From Clostridiales bacterium (GTDB taxonomy: Bacteria; Bacillota; Clostridia; Peptostreptococcales; Anaerovoracaceae), in contig JALENW010000003.1 in assembly GCA_022766365.1 (NCBI GenBank), positions 37,173 to 101,172 of the forward strand: a stretch of DNA of 64,000 bases, read 5' to 3'. Made by a program: the position numbers and the translations under genes. Below the pieces are notes generated by a model. That model did no database searches, had not been told where the DNA came from, and was given only the letters and a program-made list of their open reading frames with translations. Positions within the stretch are counted from its first letter, which is position 1. The number at the start of each line of letters is the position of its first letter. Below are positions 1 to 8,288 of this stretch, piece by piece.

Positions 1-1
1 T

Positions 2-469
2 ATAGGAGACCATGGAGTAACTATTTTGGCGGCAGCTAAAGAAATCGATGAGAAGAAATTCCTTTTTTCAGAAAGTGGAATGCTGGAAGTCGGATATATC
101 AAGAGAGCACTTAATGATATTTTGGCAATAACTGAAGAGGCGTTTATTAACAGTGATATGGACAAGGCCAGAGAAGTTGAACCCCTTGAAGAGGTTATCG
201 ATGATCTGACTGATCAAATAAAGGCCAGACACATTAAGAGACTGCAAACGGGAGAATGCACGATTGAGCATGGATTTGTGCTAAATGACCTTTTGATAAG
301 TTTTGAGAGAATATCCGATCACTGTTCAAATGTGGCAGCTGCTCTAATCGAACTTGAGAATTACAGCTTTGAGAGACATAAATATCTGAGAAGATTAAAG
401 TCAAGGAATAATGATACCTTCACGAATCTCTACAAGGAGTTTTCGGAGAAGTACGGCTTGCCTGTCTAA
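2..469 (+). CDS. Na/Pi cotransporter family protein, C-terminal PhoU-like domain (5' partial)
   Basis: The reading frame is open to the left edge of the window, so the gene starts outside it. The TTG at 26 should not be taken as the start, because the codons before it read IGDHGVTI, which fits the PhoU-domain pattern RIGDHAVNI. What is visible is an all-helical, charged domain of about 155 residues with a second PhoU-like signature near the end (ERISDHCSNVAAAL). In this family an N-terminal membrane transporter (NptA/YjbB type, sodium-coupled phosphate transport) carries this cytoplasmic domain at its C terminus. A stand-alone PhoU is the alternative, but PhoU usually has two such repeats and lies next to pst genes, which are not seen downstream. 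No terminator is obvious before the mreB promoter region. Confidence 0.75.
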   Translation: MGDHGVTILAAAKEIDEKKFLFSESGMLEVGYIKRALNDILAITEEAFINSDMDKAREVEPLEEVIDDLTDQIKARHIKRLQTGECTIEHGFVLNDLLISFERISDHCSNVAAALIELENYSFERHKYLRRLKSRNNDTFTNLYKEFSEKYGLPV

Positions 470-529
470 GCGTTAAAAGTATTATATCGATATGTTATAA
501 CGATAGGGTTAAGCACAAGGTAAATGAGA

Positions 530-535
530 TATAAT
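530..535 (+). promoter_or_regulatory. candidate -10 box for mreB
   Basis: TATAAT lies about 150 bases upstream of the mreB start, in a 215-base gap (470-684) with no supported gene. No good -35 box is seen at 17 bases, so this is a weak call. It would give a 5' leader of about 140 bases, in which I recognise no known riboswitch. Confidence 0.3.
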
Positions 536-684
536 CGGTATCTGCAAAAAGTGCACACGATGACAGCATGATTTGTATAGGGATAAATATACATTCATGG
601 AAGCGATGAAGTGCGATATGCGGAAAATCCATGAGGGCATATGTGCCGAAGATAACGTGGAGCATGATTTGAAAGGAGAAATAT

Positions 685-1707
685 ATGGGATTTTCAAACG
701 AGGTTGGTATCGATCTTGGTACAGCCAACGTTCTTGTCTATATTAAAAATAAGGGGATCGTATTGAACGAACCGGCTGTAGTGGCCGTTAATAAAGATAC
801 GGATGAAATTCTTGCTGTGGGGGAGGAAGCCAGACAGATGCTCGGCAGAACTCCGGGTAATATTGTAGCGCTCAAGCCTTTGAGTGACGGTGTTATCTCA
901 GACTACGATATCACAGAAAGAATGCTCAAGTACTTCATTGCTAAGACCTGTGGAAGGAGCAGATTTTTCAAACCGAAAATTATGGTCTGCGTTCCAAGCG
1001 GGGTAACTGAGGTGGAGAAGAGAGCCGTAAGAGAAGCTGCTTCACAGGCGGGAGGCAAGGATGTATACCTCATGGAAGAACCTGTTGCGGCAGCCATAGG
1101 GGCAGGTCTTGATATTTCTAAGCCGGACGGTGTGATGGTCATCGATATAGGAGGTGGAACTACAGACATTGCTGTGATTTCCCTCGGAGGAATTGTTGCC
1201 AGTACATCTGTGAAGATGGCAGGAGATAAATTTGACGAAGCAATAATCAAGTATATGAGGAAAGTTCATAAGCTGTATATAGGTGAAAGAACAGGAGAAG
1301 ATTTGAAGAAAACCATAGGTACTGCCTATCCCAGAGAGGAGAGCATATCCATGGAATGCAGAGGCAGAGATCTTATCACAGGTCTGCCGAAGACTGTAAC
1401 CGTAACTTCAGAGGAGATGCTAAAGGCTCTTGAAGAACCTCTGCACACCATATGCGAAGCTGTCCACGGTGTCCTTGAAAAAACACCTCCGGAACTGGCC
1501 GCTGATATTAGTAATTCGGGGATTATTCTTACCGGTGGCGGTGCCTACCTTTATGGTATAGATAAGAGGATTGAGGCGAGAACCGGAATTGAAGTTCACA
1601 TTGCCGAGGATCCGACTTCTTGTGTTGCTATAGGAACCGGCAAAGCTCTAAATGAACTGGAAAGACTGGAAAATAATAAGCTGAATAAGAGGGAGCCATA
1701 TCTGTAA
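685..1707 (+). CDS. mreB: rod shape-determining protein MreB/Mbl
   Basis: This 340-residue actin-fold protein has the usual MreB length. It starts with the phosphate-1 motif (GIDLGTANVLVY), has the phosphate-2 motif IDIGGGTTDIAVISLGG in the middle and an adenosine-site motif (GIILTGGGAYLYGID) near residue 285. MreB polymerises under the membrane and directs side-wall peptidoglycan synthesis with MreC, MreD, RodA and a PBP. The start is supported by AAAGGAG seven bases upstream. The gene stands alone: mreC and mreD do not follow, as is common for the Mbl or second MreB copies of Firmicutes, so the MreB-versus-Mbl assignment is open. Confidence 0.93.
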   Translation: MGFSNEVGIDLGTANVLVYIKNKGIVLNEPAVVAVNKDTDEILAVGEEARQMLGRTPGNIVALKPLSDGVISDYDITERMLKYFIAKTCGRSRFFKPKIMVCVPSGVTEVEKRAVREAASQAGGKDVYLMEEPVAAAIGAGLDISKPDGVMVIDIGGGTTDIAVISLGGIVASTSVKMAGDKFDEAIIKYMRKVHKLYIGERTGEDLKKTIGTAYPREESISMECRGRDLITGLPKTVTVTSEEMLKALEEPLHTICEAVHGVLEKTPPELAADISNSGIILTGGGAYLYGIDKRIEARTGIEVHIAEDPTSCVAIGTGKALNELERLENNKLNKREPYL

Positions 1708-1722
1708 AGGGTGGCTCCTTTT
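1691..1722 (+). terminator. terminator overlapping the mreB stop codon
   Basis: GGAGCCA (1692-1698) pairs with TGGCTCC (1712-1718) and is followed by a T-rich run. The left arm lies inside the last codons of mreB and the stop codon (1705-1707) is in the loop, so coding sequence and terminator share bases. Confidence 0.75.
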
Positions 1723-1812
1723 CTAAATTTGATATCTTTAATAAATAGGAGTTTTAGTGAAAAAGCTGAAATCATGCTATCAGAATTCAGCATTAAGTTT
1801 TTGTGAGGTATT

Positions 1813-2979
1813 ATGGACATGGAACTGATTGCAACTGCCACCTTCGGACTGGAAGCTGTTGTGCGCAGGGAGATTGAAAATCTCGGGTATGATATAGTAA
1901 AGACAGAAGACGGAAAAGTAACATATAAAGGAGATTTTAAGGCAATAGTTAAATCCAATCTATGGCTTCGTGCTGCCGATAGGGTACTTCTAAAGATGGG
2001 AGAGACCAAAGGTTCCACGTTCGAGGAGTTGTTCCAATATACAAAGACACTGCCTTGGGAAGATATAATCCCGGCAGACGGCTGTTTTGTTGTATCCGGA
2101 ACGACAGTTAAGTCAAAGCTATCAAGCCTGCCTGCAGTTCAAAGAACAATTAAGAAGGCTATAGTCGAGAGACTCTGCGATGTTTATGGAGAGGATTTAC
2201 CGGAGACCGGGGCTGAGTATCCGGTGAGGTTCACTTTGCTTAAAGATATTTTGACAATATCAATAGATACAAGTGGCAGGGGCTTGCACAAAAGAGGCTA
2301 CAGAGTGAAGACTGTGGAGGCTCCTATCAAAGAAACCTTGGCAGCTGCTCTTGTGGAGCTGAGCTTTTGGAGGGGAAACAGAATACTTGTAGATCCATGT
2401 TGCGGATCGGGCACTATACCGATTGAGGCGGCAATGATAGGAAGGAATATAGCACCGGGTCTGACAAGAGACTTTGTATGCTCAAGGTGGGAATGTATAA
2501 ATGAAGATATATGGAAATCGGAGAAGAAGAATGCCTACGAGGCAATAAATACGGAAGGACAGTTGGATATCAGAGGATTTGATATTGATCCGAGGGCAAT
2601 TGAATCTGCAATTGAAAATGGGGAAGCTGCAGGCGTTGACGGAGATATACAGTTTGAACGAAAAAACATAAGTTCTTTGAGAATTCCGGACGATGGGGCA
2701 GTCATTGTGACAAATCCTCCCTATGGGGAGAGAATTGGCAGTAAAGACGAAGTGAGGATTGTTGAAAGATCACTAAAGAGAATTTTCAATGAAAAAAGGA
2801 CTACATCACTTTTTGTTATTACTTCCGATAAAGACTTTGAAAAAAAGATGAGAAGGAAGGCTGATCGAAGAAGAAAACTCTTCAATGGAAGGATAGAAAC
2901 AACGTACTACCAATTTCACGGAGAAAAGAGTTATGCTCAGGTACATGCTCCGTTAAAATCAGATAAAACCGACAGATAG
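1813..2979 (+). CDS. THUMP-domain class I SAM-dependent RNA methyltransferase (RlmL/YpsC-like)
   Basis: This 388-residue protein matches the Firmicutes YpsC family, related to the N-terminal half of E. coli RlmL, which makes m2G2445 in 23S rRNA. The N-terminal ferredoxin-like and THUMP region covers roughly residues 1-160 (starts MDMELIATATFGLEAV). The Rossmann methyltransferase follows, with the SAM-binding motif DPCCGSGTIPIEAA near residue 195 and the catalytic TNPPYGERIG near residue 300. The basic C-terminal stretch (KKMRRKADRRRKLFNG) fits RNA contact. TGAGGT precedes the chosen ATG. The exact target base is inferred from the family. Confidence 0.87.
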   Translation: MDMELIATATFGLEAVVRREIENLGYDIVKTEDGKVTYKGDFKAIVKSNLWLRAADRVLLKMGETKGSTFEELFQYTKTLPWEDIIPADGCFVVSGTTVKSKLSSLPAVQRTIKKAIVERLCDVYGEDLPETGAEYPVRFTLLKDILTISIDTSGRGLHKRGYRVKTVEAPIKETLAAALVELSFWRGNRILVDPCCGSGTIPIEAAMIGRNIAPGLTRDFVCSRWECINEDIWKSEKKNAYEAINTEGQLDIRGFDIDPRAIESAIENGEAAGVDGDIQFERKNISSLRIPDDGAVIVTNPPYGERIGSKDEVRIVERSLKRIFNEKRTTSLFVITSDKDFEKKMRRKADRRRKLFNGRIETTYYQFHGEKSYAQVHAPLKSDKTDR

Positions 2980-3027
2980 AAAGTTGCAAACGGGGTTGGA
3001 GTAAAATCCGGAAACGGAGCGAAACAT

Positions 3028-4599
3028 ATGAATATAATTGTGGACAAAAATTCTAAAGAGCCTATGTATTGGCAGATTTTTAATCAGCTTAAAAATAAGA
3101 TAATTGAGGGATCTATACAGGACGGGGCAGCTCTGCCCTCTGAGAGGTTGATGGCAGAAAAATTAGGAGTTCATAGAAATACTGTAATAAGAGCTTATGG
3201 GGAACTAAAGGCCGAGCAGCTGGTAACATCAAAACAGGGTATCGGTTATCGGGTTTCATATGGCATTGATGGAGGCCAAGGTGAAAAAACTTCCGATTAT
3301 AGAGGCGGTATTTCTGATTGTGAGGGCAGAGATTGGGAATCTTACTCTCAAAAAGTGAGACATAGAAAAGAAAGGCGAAAAGTCAGGCGGAATAAAGGCA
3401 AGGAAGTAAACTGGGATCAGATGATCAAGGACGAATACAGGGATATGGCTGAGAAGTTTGACAGTGCCTTTCAAAAACAGGGGAGAGACACGAAGATTTC
3501 AATGGCTGTAGGCATTCCTCCCATTATATATGACGAAGAGGAAATTGCCGGAGACATAGCCTATATTTTAAAAGAGAACGGCAGGAAGGAATCCTATATT
3601 ACTCCTTATCAGGGAGATGAAGAGTGTCGAAGACAGATTATAAATTATCTGAGAGGCAAGGGGATAAGAGCAAAGATGAGTCAGATACAGGTGATGAGCG
3701 AGACAAATCAGGCTTTTGACTTTATCATGACAGCAACTTTAAAGCCGGGAGACAAAATAATAATAGAAGAGCCGGTATCACCTGACGTTTACCGATTGAT
3801 CAGTTTAAATGACTGTGAAGCTATTACCGTTCCTGTGGACGAAGAAGGAATAAAATGTGATAATCTGGGACCCTTGATTGAAAAGCATAATCCCAAATAT
3901 ATCTACATAAATTCCAGCTATCATGATCCCACAGGTGTGTGTCTGTCCATAGAGAGAAAACGAAAGCTTCTGGATATATCTTACAAATACAGATTGCCTA
4001 TAATAGAAGACGACAGCGGATCTGAACTCAATTTTTTCGGAGACCCTGAGCCGACTCTGAAATCTATGGATAGGGGGAATAACGTGGTATACATATATTC
4101 CTTCGCATTAAGCTTCATTCCGGGACTTTCCATAGCTTTTATTGTAGCTCCGGAGGAACTTGCAAAGAGTCTCAGGTATCTTGTTTCTGTGAGACTCATG
4201 TCTTTGGAATGGGTAGCACAAAAGCTGATAGCAAGGTGCCTTTCTGACGGCAGTTATATAAGAAAGACAGGAGAAATACGAAGGAGAAACAGAGAGAACT
4301 TTAGAGCAGCTTGCCCTTATCTGGATCGTTTGGCAAAGTATGGCCTTGATTATATAAAGCCAAGGGGAGGAGTTTACATCTGGTGCACACTTCCACCGGG
4401 CATGGATAGCAGGGAGATTGTTGCCGAAGCCGAGAGAAGAGGGGTATCATTCATTGCAGGAACCGTCTTTTATCCTGACAAAAAGGGTGGAAAAGATAAG
4501 ATAAGGATAAATTTTTCTAATGAAAAAAAGCAGATGATTGTAGAAGGCATGAAAATATTCTCAAGTTTGATAAAAGAAATAGCAGAATTATCCAGATAA
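3028..4599 (+). CDS. MocR/PdxR-type regulator (GntR HTH plus aminotransferase-like domain) with degenerate PLP site
   Basis: The first 75 residues are a GntR-type winged helix (LPSERLMAEKLGVHRNTVIRAYGEL). A charged linker (about 85-145) follows, then a class I aminotransferase fold to residue 523. The fold is recognisable: PGDKIIIEEP, YHDPTG, PIIEDDSGSE, YSFALSFIPGLSIAF and a C-terminal Arg in KIRINFS. In working MocR proteins the segment before PGL reads SFSK, where Lys forms the Schiff base with PLP; here it reads SFAL, with Leu361 at that position. The usual Tyr of EDDYDSE is Ser330. The protein therefore probably cannot form the internal aldimine and may sense a ligand without PLP chemistry. 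It lies directly upstream of arcBAC, and the arcB promoter has direct repeats, so control of arginine catabolism is a reasonable inference. Confidence 0.88.
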   Translation: MNIIVDKNSKEPMYWQIFNQLKNKIIEGSIQDGAALPSERLMAEKLGVHRNTVIRAYGELKAEQLVTSKQGIGYRVSYGIDGGQGEKTSDYRGGISDCEGRDWESYSQKVRHRKERRKVRRNKGKEVNWDQMIKDEYRDMAEKFDSAFQKQGRDTKISMAVGIPPIIYDEEEIAGDIAYILKENGRKESYITPYQGDEECRRQIINYLRGKGIRAKMSQIQVMSETNQAFDFIMTATLKPGDKIIIEEPVSPDVYRLISLNDCEAITVPVDEEGIKCDNLGPLIEKHNPKYIYINSSYHDPTGVCLSIERKRKLLDISYKYRLPIIEDDSGSELNFFGDPEPTLKSMDRGNNVVYIYSFALSFIPGLSIAFIVAPEELAKSLRYLVSVRLMSLEWVAQKLIARCLSDGSYIRKTGEIRRRNRENFRAACPYLDRLAKYGLDYIKPRGGVYIWCTLPPGMDSREIVAEAERRGVSFIAGTVFYPDKKGGKDKIRINFSNEKKQMIVEGMKIFSSLIKEIAELSR

Positions 4600-4676
4600 C
4601 TATGCATAAAATTTAATGCTTTTGTTAGATGTGTGTAATGGCAACCGAATACACTGTATATTTAGCCGCGAGCAGG

Positions 4677-4738
4677 TACTGGTACTCTTTTTATATGGAA
4701 TACTGGTACTTTTTATTTTGCCTATACTGCTTTATACT
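4677..4738 (+). promoter_or_regulatory. arc operon promoter region with two direct repeats
   Basis: TACTGGTACTCTTTTTAT (4677-4694) and TACTGGTACTTTTTAT (4701-4716) are near-identical direct repeats 24 bases apart. The second ends just where a -35 box would sit for the -10 TATACT at 4733-4738; the -35 itself (TTTTTA) is poor. A weak -35 abutted by direct repeats is typical of an activator-dependent promoter. MocR regulators generally bind direct repeats, which makes the adjacent MocR-like protein the leading candidate. The start of arcB lies about 80 bases further on. Confidence 0.5.
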
Positions 4739-4815
4739 TAAAGTAGAGAAAATCTTTATAAACAAAAATAAAAGCTAAAGCAAAAACTATTTTGTTAAAG
4801 AAAAGGAGAAAACTA

Positions 4816-5811
4816 ATGGCAGTTAATCTAAAAGGAAGACATTTTTTAACGCTGATGGACTTCACTCCTGAAGAAATCAGATATATGCTTGACTTAGCCC
4901 ATGATTTAAAGGCTAAGAAGAGAGCCGGTATTGTTAATCATCTTCTTAAGGGTAAGAACATCGTTCTACTGTTTGAGAAGACTTCCACAAGAACAAGATG
5001 TGCTTTTGAAGTTGCAGCCATGGACGAGGGCGCAGGAGTTACTTTCCTCGATTCAGGCAGCTCCCAGATGGGCAAGAAGGAATCTTTGGAAGATACAGCT
5101 AAGGTTCTTGGCAGATTTTATGACGGTATCGAGTACAGGGGATATAAGCAGTCAGTAGTTGAAGAGCTTGCTCAGCATGCAGGTGTTCCTGTATGGAACG
5201 GTCTGACTGATGTTGACCATCCAACTCAGATTCTTGCTGATATGCTCACAATTGAAGAGCACGTTGCTAAGCCTCTCAATAAGGTTAAGGTTGTTTTCGT
5301 CGGAGATGTTAGAAACAACATGGCATACGCTTGGATGTACGGATGTGCTAAAATGGGTATGCACTTCGTAGCTTATGGTCCACAGGAACTTTGTGATGAA
5401 GTTGATCATAGCGTAATCGATAGAGCCAGAGAAGTTGCCAAGGAAACAGGAGCAAAGATCGAAGTTAGCAGTGACAAGGCAGTTCTTAAGGGTGCAGATG
5501 TAATCTATACTGATATTTGGGCATCCATGGGAGAAGAGGCTCAGATTCCTGAGAGAGTTAAGCTTCTGACTCCATTCAGAGTTGATATGGATCTTATGAA
5601 GGCAACAGAGAATGATGATGTTATCTTCTTGCATTGTCTGCCATCTTTCCATGATTTTGAGACTACTATGGCTAAGGGTCAGAAAGATGAAGGATATGAT
5701 ATCAGAGAGGTTACTGATGAGGTGTTCAGATCCAAGTTCTCTAAGGTGTTTGATGAAGCTGAGAACAGAATGCATACAATCAAGGCTGTTATCGTGGCAA
5801 CTATAGCATAG
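4816..5811 (+). CDS. arcB: ornithine carbamoyltransferase, catabolic (ArcB)
   Basis: This 331-residue enzyme interconverts citrulline plus phosphate with ornithine plus carbamoyl phosphate. The carbamoyl-phosphate motif STRTR is at residues 57-61; the HPTQ motif and the ornithine-site HCLP ([10 protein letters not shown]) are also present. Length matches the family. The ATG at 4816 is chosen over an upstream in-frame TTG because AAAGGAG lies just before it and the protein then begins [11 protein letters not shown], as expected. The position before arcA and arcC argues for the catabolic direction, although the anabolic enzyme ArgF is hard to separate by sequence alone. Confidence 0.95.
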   Translation: MAVNLKGRHFLTLMDFTPEEIRYMLDLAHDLKAKKRAGIVNHLLKGKNIVLLFEKTSTRTRCAFEVAAMDEGAGVTFLDSGSSQMGKKESLEDTAKVLGRFYDGIEYRGYKQSVVEELAQHAGVPVWNGLTDVDHPTQILADMLTIEEHVAKPLNKVKVVFVGDVRNNMAYAWMYGCAKMGMHFVAYGPQELCDEVDHSVIDRAREVAKETGAKIEVSSDKAVLKGADVIYTDIWASMGEEAQIPERVKLLTPFRVDMDLMKATENDDVIFLHCLPSFHDFETTMAKGQKDEGYDIREVTDEVFRSKFSKVFDEAENRMHTIKAVIVATIA

Positions 5812-5822
5812 TTTGATTATTT

Positions 5823-5870
5823 ACAGCCACCATCGTGGATGCCATTTTAGAGGCTACCAATGGTGGCTGT
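5823..5870 (+). terminator. hairpin between arcB and arcA
   Basis: ACAGCCACCAT (5823-5833) pairs perfectly with ATGGTGGCTGT (5860-5870) around a 26-base loop, followed by a broken T run (TGATGTTTTG). It could be a partial terminator or a processing/stability element that sets different levels of arcB and arcA. The arcA start is about 108 bases downstream. Confidence 0.5.
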
Positions 5871-5977
5871 TGATGTTTTGTTGTAAATCTGTAGGAGTTT
5901 ACAGGCTCTCAGATAATGAAGATTTAAGATAGAAGATATAAATTGGAACACAGTTTTAAATGTGTAAGGAGATAAAT

Positions 5978-7201
5978 ATGAGTTTTGGTATTCACAACTT
6001 TTCCGAAATTGGAAAGTTAAATAAGGTGCTTCTCCACAGACTTGGGGAAGAGGTAGAAGGTCTGACGCCGGATAATTTTGAGAGATTGCTTTTTGATGAT
6101 ATTCCTTATCTTAAGATAGCACAGGAGGAGCATGATGAATTTGCTTCTATACTTAAAGATAATGGAGTTGAGGTTGTTTATTACGTTGAGGAGACCGCAA
6201 AGGCTCTGGCCGACGATAAAATCAAGGCTGAATTCTTGGACAAGATGCTTGACGAGACTCCAACCATCAATTCTCAGACTGTTAAAGATGCTCTCTATGA
6301 TTATCTTTACGCTATGGACAACGAGAAAATGGTTGCTAAGATAATTGCCGGTGTTAAGAAAGAAGAACTGGGGAAGCTTCCACAGAATTCACTTCAGGAC
6401 TTTGTGGAGTCTGACTACCCTTTCTTTATGGACCCGATGCCTAACCTATACTTTACCAGAGACCCGGGCGCTTGTGTAGGAAACGGACTGAGCGTTCATA
6501 AGATGCACACCCATGCAAGACAAAGAGAGGCATTGTTCCTTGAATATATGTATAAGTACAACAGGGACTTTGCTCCGGAAGGAACAGAGCTTTGGTACGA
6601 CTATGAGGATCCTGCTTCGATCGAGGGAGGAGATGTTCTGGTGCTGAACAAGGAAACTGTAGCTGTAGGTCTGTCCCAGAGAACTTCTGCAAACGCTATT
6701 GAAAGATTTGCTGAAAGGGTTCTCAAGAAAGACAGCTTTAAGAGAGTTCTTGTATTTGATATTCCTAAGAAGAGAGCTTTCATGCATTTGGATACAGTAT
6801 TCACAATGGTTGATTTCGATAAGTTCACAATTCATCCGGAAATTGAAGGCCCTCTTAGAATGTTTGAGATTACCTTGGATAAGTCAGGGAAAGCGAAATT
6901 CAAGACAATCACAGATACACTTGAGCACATTCTGGCAAAGGTTCTTGCAGTGCCGTCGGTGGATCTTATCCGTTGTGGAGGGAACGACCTGATGGCAGCC
7001 CAGCGAGAACAGTGGAATGACGGTTCAAATACACTTGCAATTGCACCCGGTACAGTAGTCACTTACGAAAGAAACTATGTTTCCAACGATTTACTGGACA
7101 AGAAGGGTATCAAAGTTCTTACAATGAAGAGCTCTGAGGTATCAAGGGGCAGAGGTGGTCCAAGATGCATGTCATGCCCTGTAAACAGAGAAGATATCTA
7201 A
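5978..7201 (+). CDS. arcA: arginine deiminase
   Basis: This 407-residue guanidino-modifying enzyme hydrolyses arginine to citrulline and ammonia. Visible motifs are FTRDPG (substrate site), EGGD, HLDTVFTM with the catalytic His, GGND, and the C-terminal GGPRCMSC with the nucleophile Cys397. The ATG at 5978 is used rather than the in-frame ATG at 5960, because AAGGAG sits eight bases before it and the protein then starts MSFGIHNFSEIG. It lies second in an arcB-arcA-arcC operon. No arginine/ornithine antiporter (arcD) is next to it. Confidence 0.96.
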   Translation: MSFGIHNFSEIGKLNKVLLHRLGEEVEGLTPDNFERLLFDDIPYLKIAQEEHDEFASILKDNGVEVVYYVEETAKALADDKIKAEFLDKMLDETPTINSQTVKDALYDYLYAMDNEKMVAKIIAGVKKEELGKLPQNSLQDFVESDYPFFMDPMPNLYFTRDPGACVGNGLSVHKMHTHARQREALFLEYMYKYNRDFAPEGTELWYDYEDPASIEGGDVLVLNKETVAVGLSQRTSANAIERFAERVLKKDSFKRVLVFDIPKKRAFMHLDTVFTMVDFDKFTIHPEIEGPLRMFEITLDKSGKAKFKTITDTLEHILAKVLAVPSVDLIRCGGNDLMAAQREQWNDGSNTLAIAPGTVVTYERNYVSNDLLDKKGIKVLTMKSSEVSRGRGGPRCMSCPVNREDI

Positions 7202-7246
7202 TTTAATAGTTGGATGTCCAATTATTTTTAAGGAGAAATAGAAAGT

Positions 7247-8188
7247 ATGGCAGAAAAAATAGTAATCGCTCTAGGGGGAAATGCGCTTCAGTCCGGTAAG
7301 TCTGAAGCTACAGCAGAGGCCCAGCTGGAGGTTGTTAAGAAGACTTGTGAATACATTGCAGAGATAAGTGCAAAGGGTTATGAGATGGGAGTTGTTCACG
7401 GCAACGGTCCTCAGGTAGGAAGAATTCTTCTAGCCTCTGAGACTGCAAAGGATGTGACTCCTGCAATGCCTTTTGATGTTTGCGGTGCCATGTCTGAAGG
7501 ATATATCGGATATCATCTGCAGCAGGCTCTCAAGCATTCCCTTGAGAAGAGAGGTAAGGACTTCCCGGTTCTTACAGTTGTAACTCAGATGGTTGTCGAT
7601 AAGGACGATAAGGGATTCAAGAATCCAACTAAGCCTATCGGACCATTCTACACAGCTGAAGAAGCTAAGGAACTTGAAGAGACCAAGGGATACGCAATGA
7701 AGGAAGATGCGGGAAGAGGCTTCAGAAGAGTTGTTGCTTCTCCTATTCCTGAAGAAATTGTTGAAATTGAAGCTATCAAGCAGCTTTGGCCGACATCAAT
7801 TGTAATCTCATGCGGCGGTGGCGGAATTCCGGTTGTCAAGCACGAGGACGGAAGCCTTGAAGGAGTTGCAGCGGTAATTGATAAGGACTTTGCTGCAGAA
7901 CTTCTTGCGGAGCAGGTTAATGCTGACGTTCTGATGATCCTGACAGAGGTTGAAAAGGTTGCCGTTAACTTTAACAAGCCTGATCAGAAGGATCTTGATG
8001 TGCTCAATATCGAAGAAGCTAAGAAGCATATTGAGGACGGACAGTTTGCACCGGGTTCAATGCTTCCTAAGGTGGAAGCCGCAATGAAGTTCGTTCAGTC
8101 AGGGGAAGGTAAGAAAGCCATTATCACATCCCTTGATAAGGCAATTGAAGCCCTTGAAGGTAAAACAGGAACAGCTTTTGTGAAGTAA
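7247..8188 (+). CDS. arcC: carbamate kinase
   Basis: This 313-residue protein of the amino acid kinase fold transfers phosphate from carbamoyl phosphate to ADP, the ATP-yielding last step of the deiminase pathway. It begins KIVIALGGNALQ and has HGNGPQVG near residue 50, CGGGGIPV near 190, and the C-terminal GSMLPKVEAA stretch. AAGGAG precedes the ATG. It follows arcA by 45 bases and a terminator follows it, so it closes the operon. Confidence 0.96.
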   Translation: MAEKIVIALGGNALQSGKSEATAEAQLEVVKKTCEYIAEISAKGYEMGVVHGNGPQVGRILLASETAKDVTPAMPFDVCGAMSEGYIGYHLQQALKHSLEKRGKDFPVLTVVTQMVVDKDDKGFKNPTKPIGPFYTAEEAKELEETKGYAMKEDAGRGFRRVVASPIPEEIVEIEAIKQLWPTSIVISCGGGGIPVVKHEDGSLEGVAAVIDKDFAAELLAEQVNADVLMILTEVEKVAVNFNKPDQKDLDVLNIEEAKKHIEDGQFAPGSMLPKVEAAMKFVQSGEGKKAIITSLDKAIEALEGKTGTAFVK

Positions 8189-8244
8189 ATTCACAAGAAT
8201 TATGTGGCTTTAAATTTCACAAAATAACAGTTTGCAATACTTGT

Positions 8245-8273
8245 GGGGTAGGTCAACGGGCCTATCCCATTTT
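8245..8273 (+). terminator. terminator after arcC
   Basis: GGGGTAGG (8245-8252) pairs with CCTATCCC (8261-8268) with one G-U pair, followed by ATTTTC. It separates the arc operon from the two-component genes, whose first gene starts only 16 bases later. Confidence 0.6.
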
Positions 8274-8288
8274 CTGTAGTGGGTGCTT

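Noticed and set aside
26..28. TTG as the start of the first protein
   Set aside because: The frame is open to the window edge and the upstream codons match the PhoU-domain signature, so the gene is cut by the window rather than starting here.
597..684. Short ATG-started frame in the mreB leader
   Set aside because: It has no ribosome site and continues out of frame into mreB without a recognisable product.
4792..4815. TTG extension of ArcB by eight residues
   Set aside because: The extension overlaps the AAAGGAG ribosome site of the ATG at 4816 and is not conserved in OTC proteins.
5152..5775. A 207-codon open frame on the minus strand across arcB
   Set aside because: It is antisense to a clearly conserved OTC gene, has no ribosome site or family match, and results from the codon usage of arcB.
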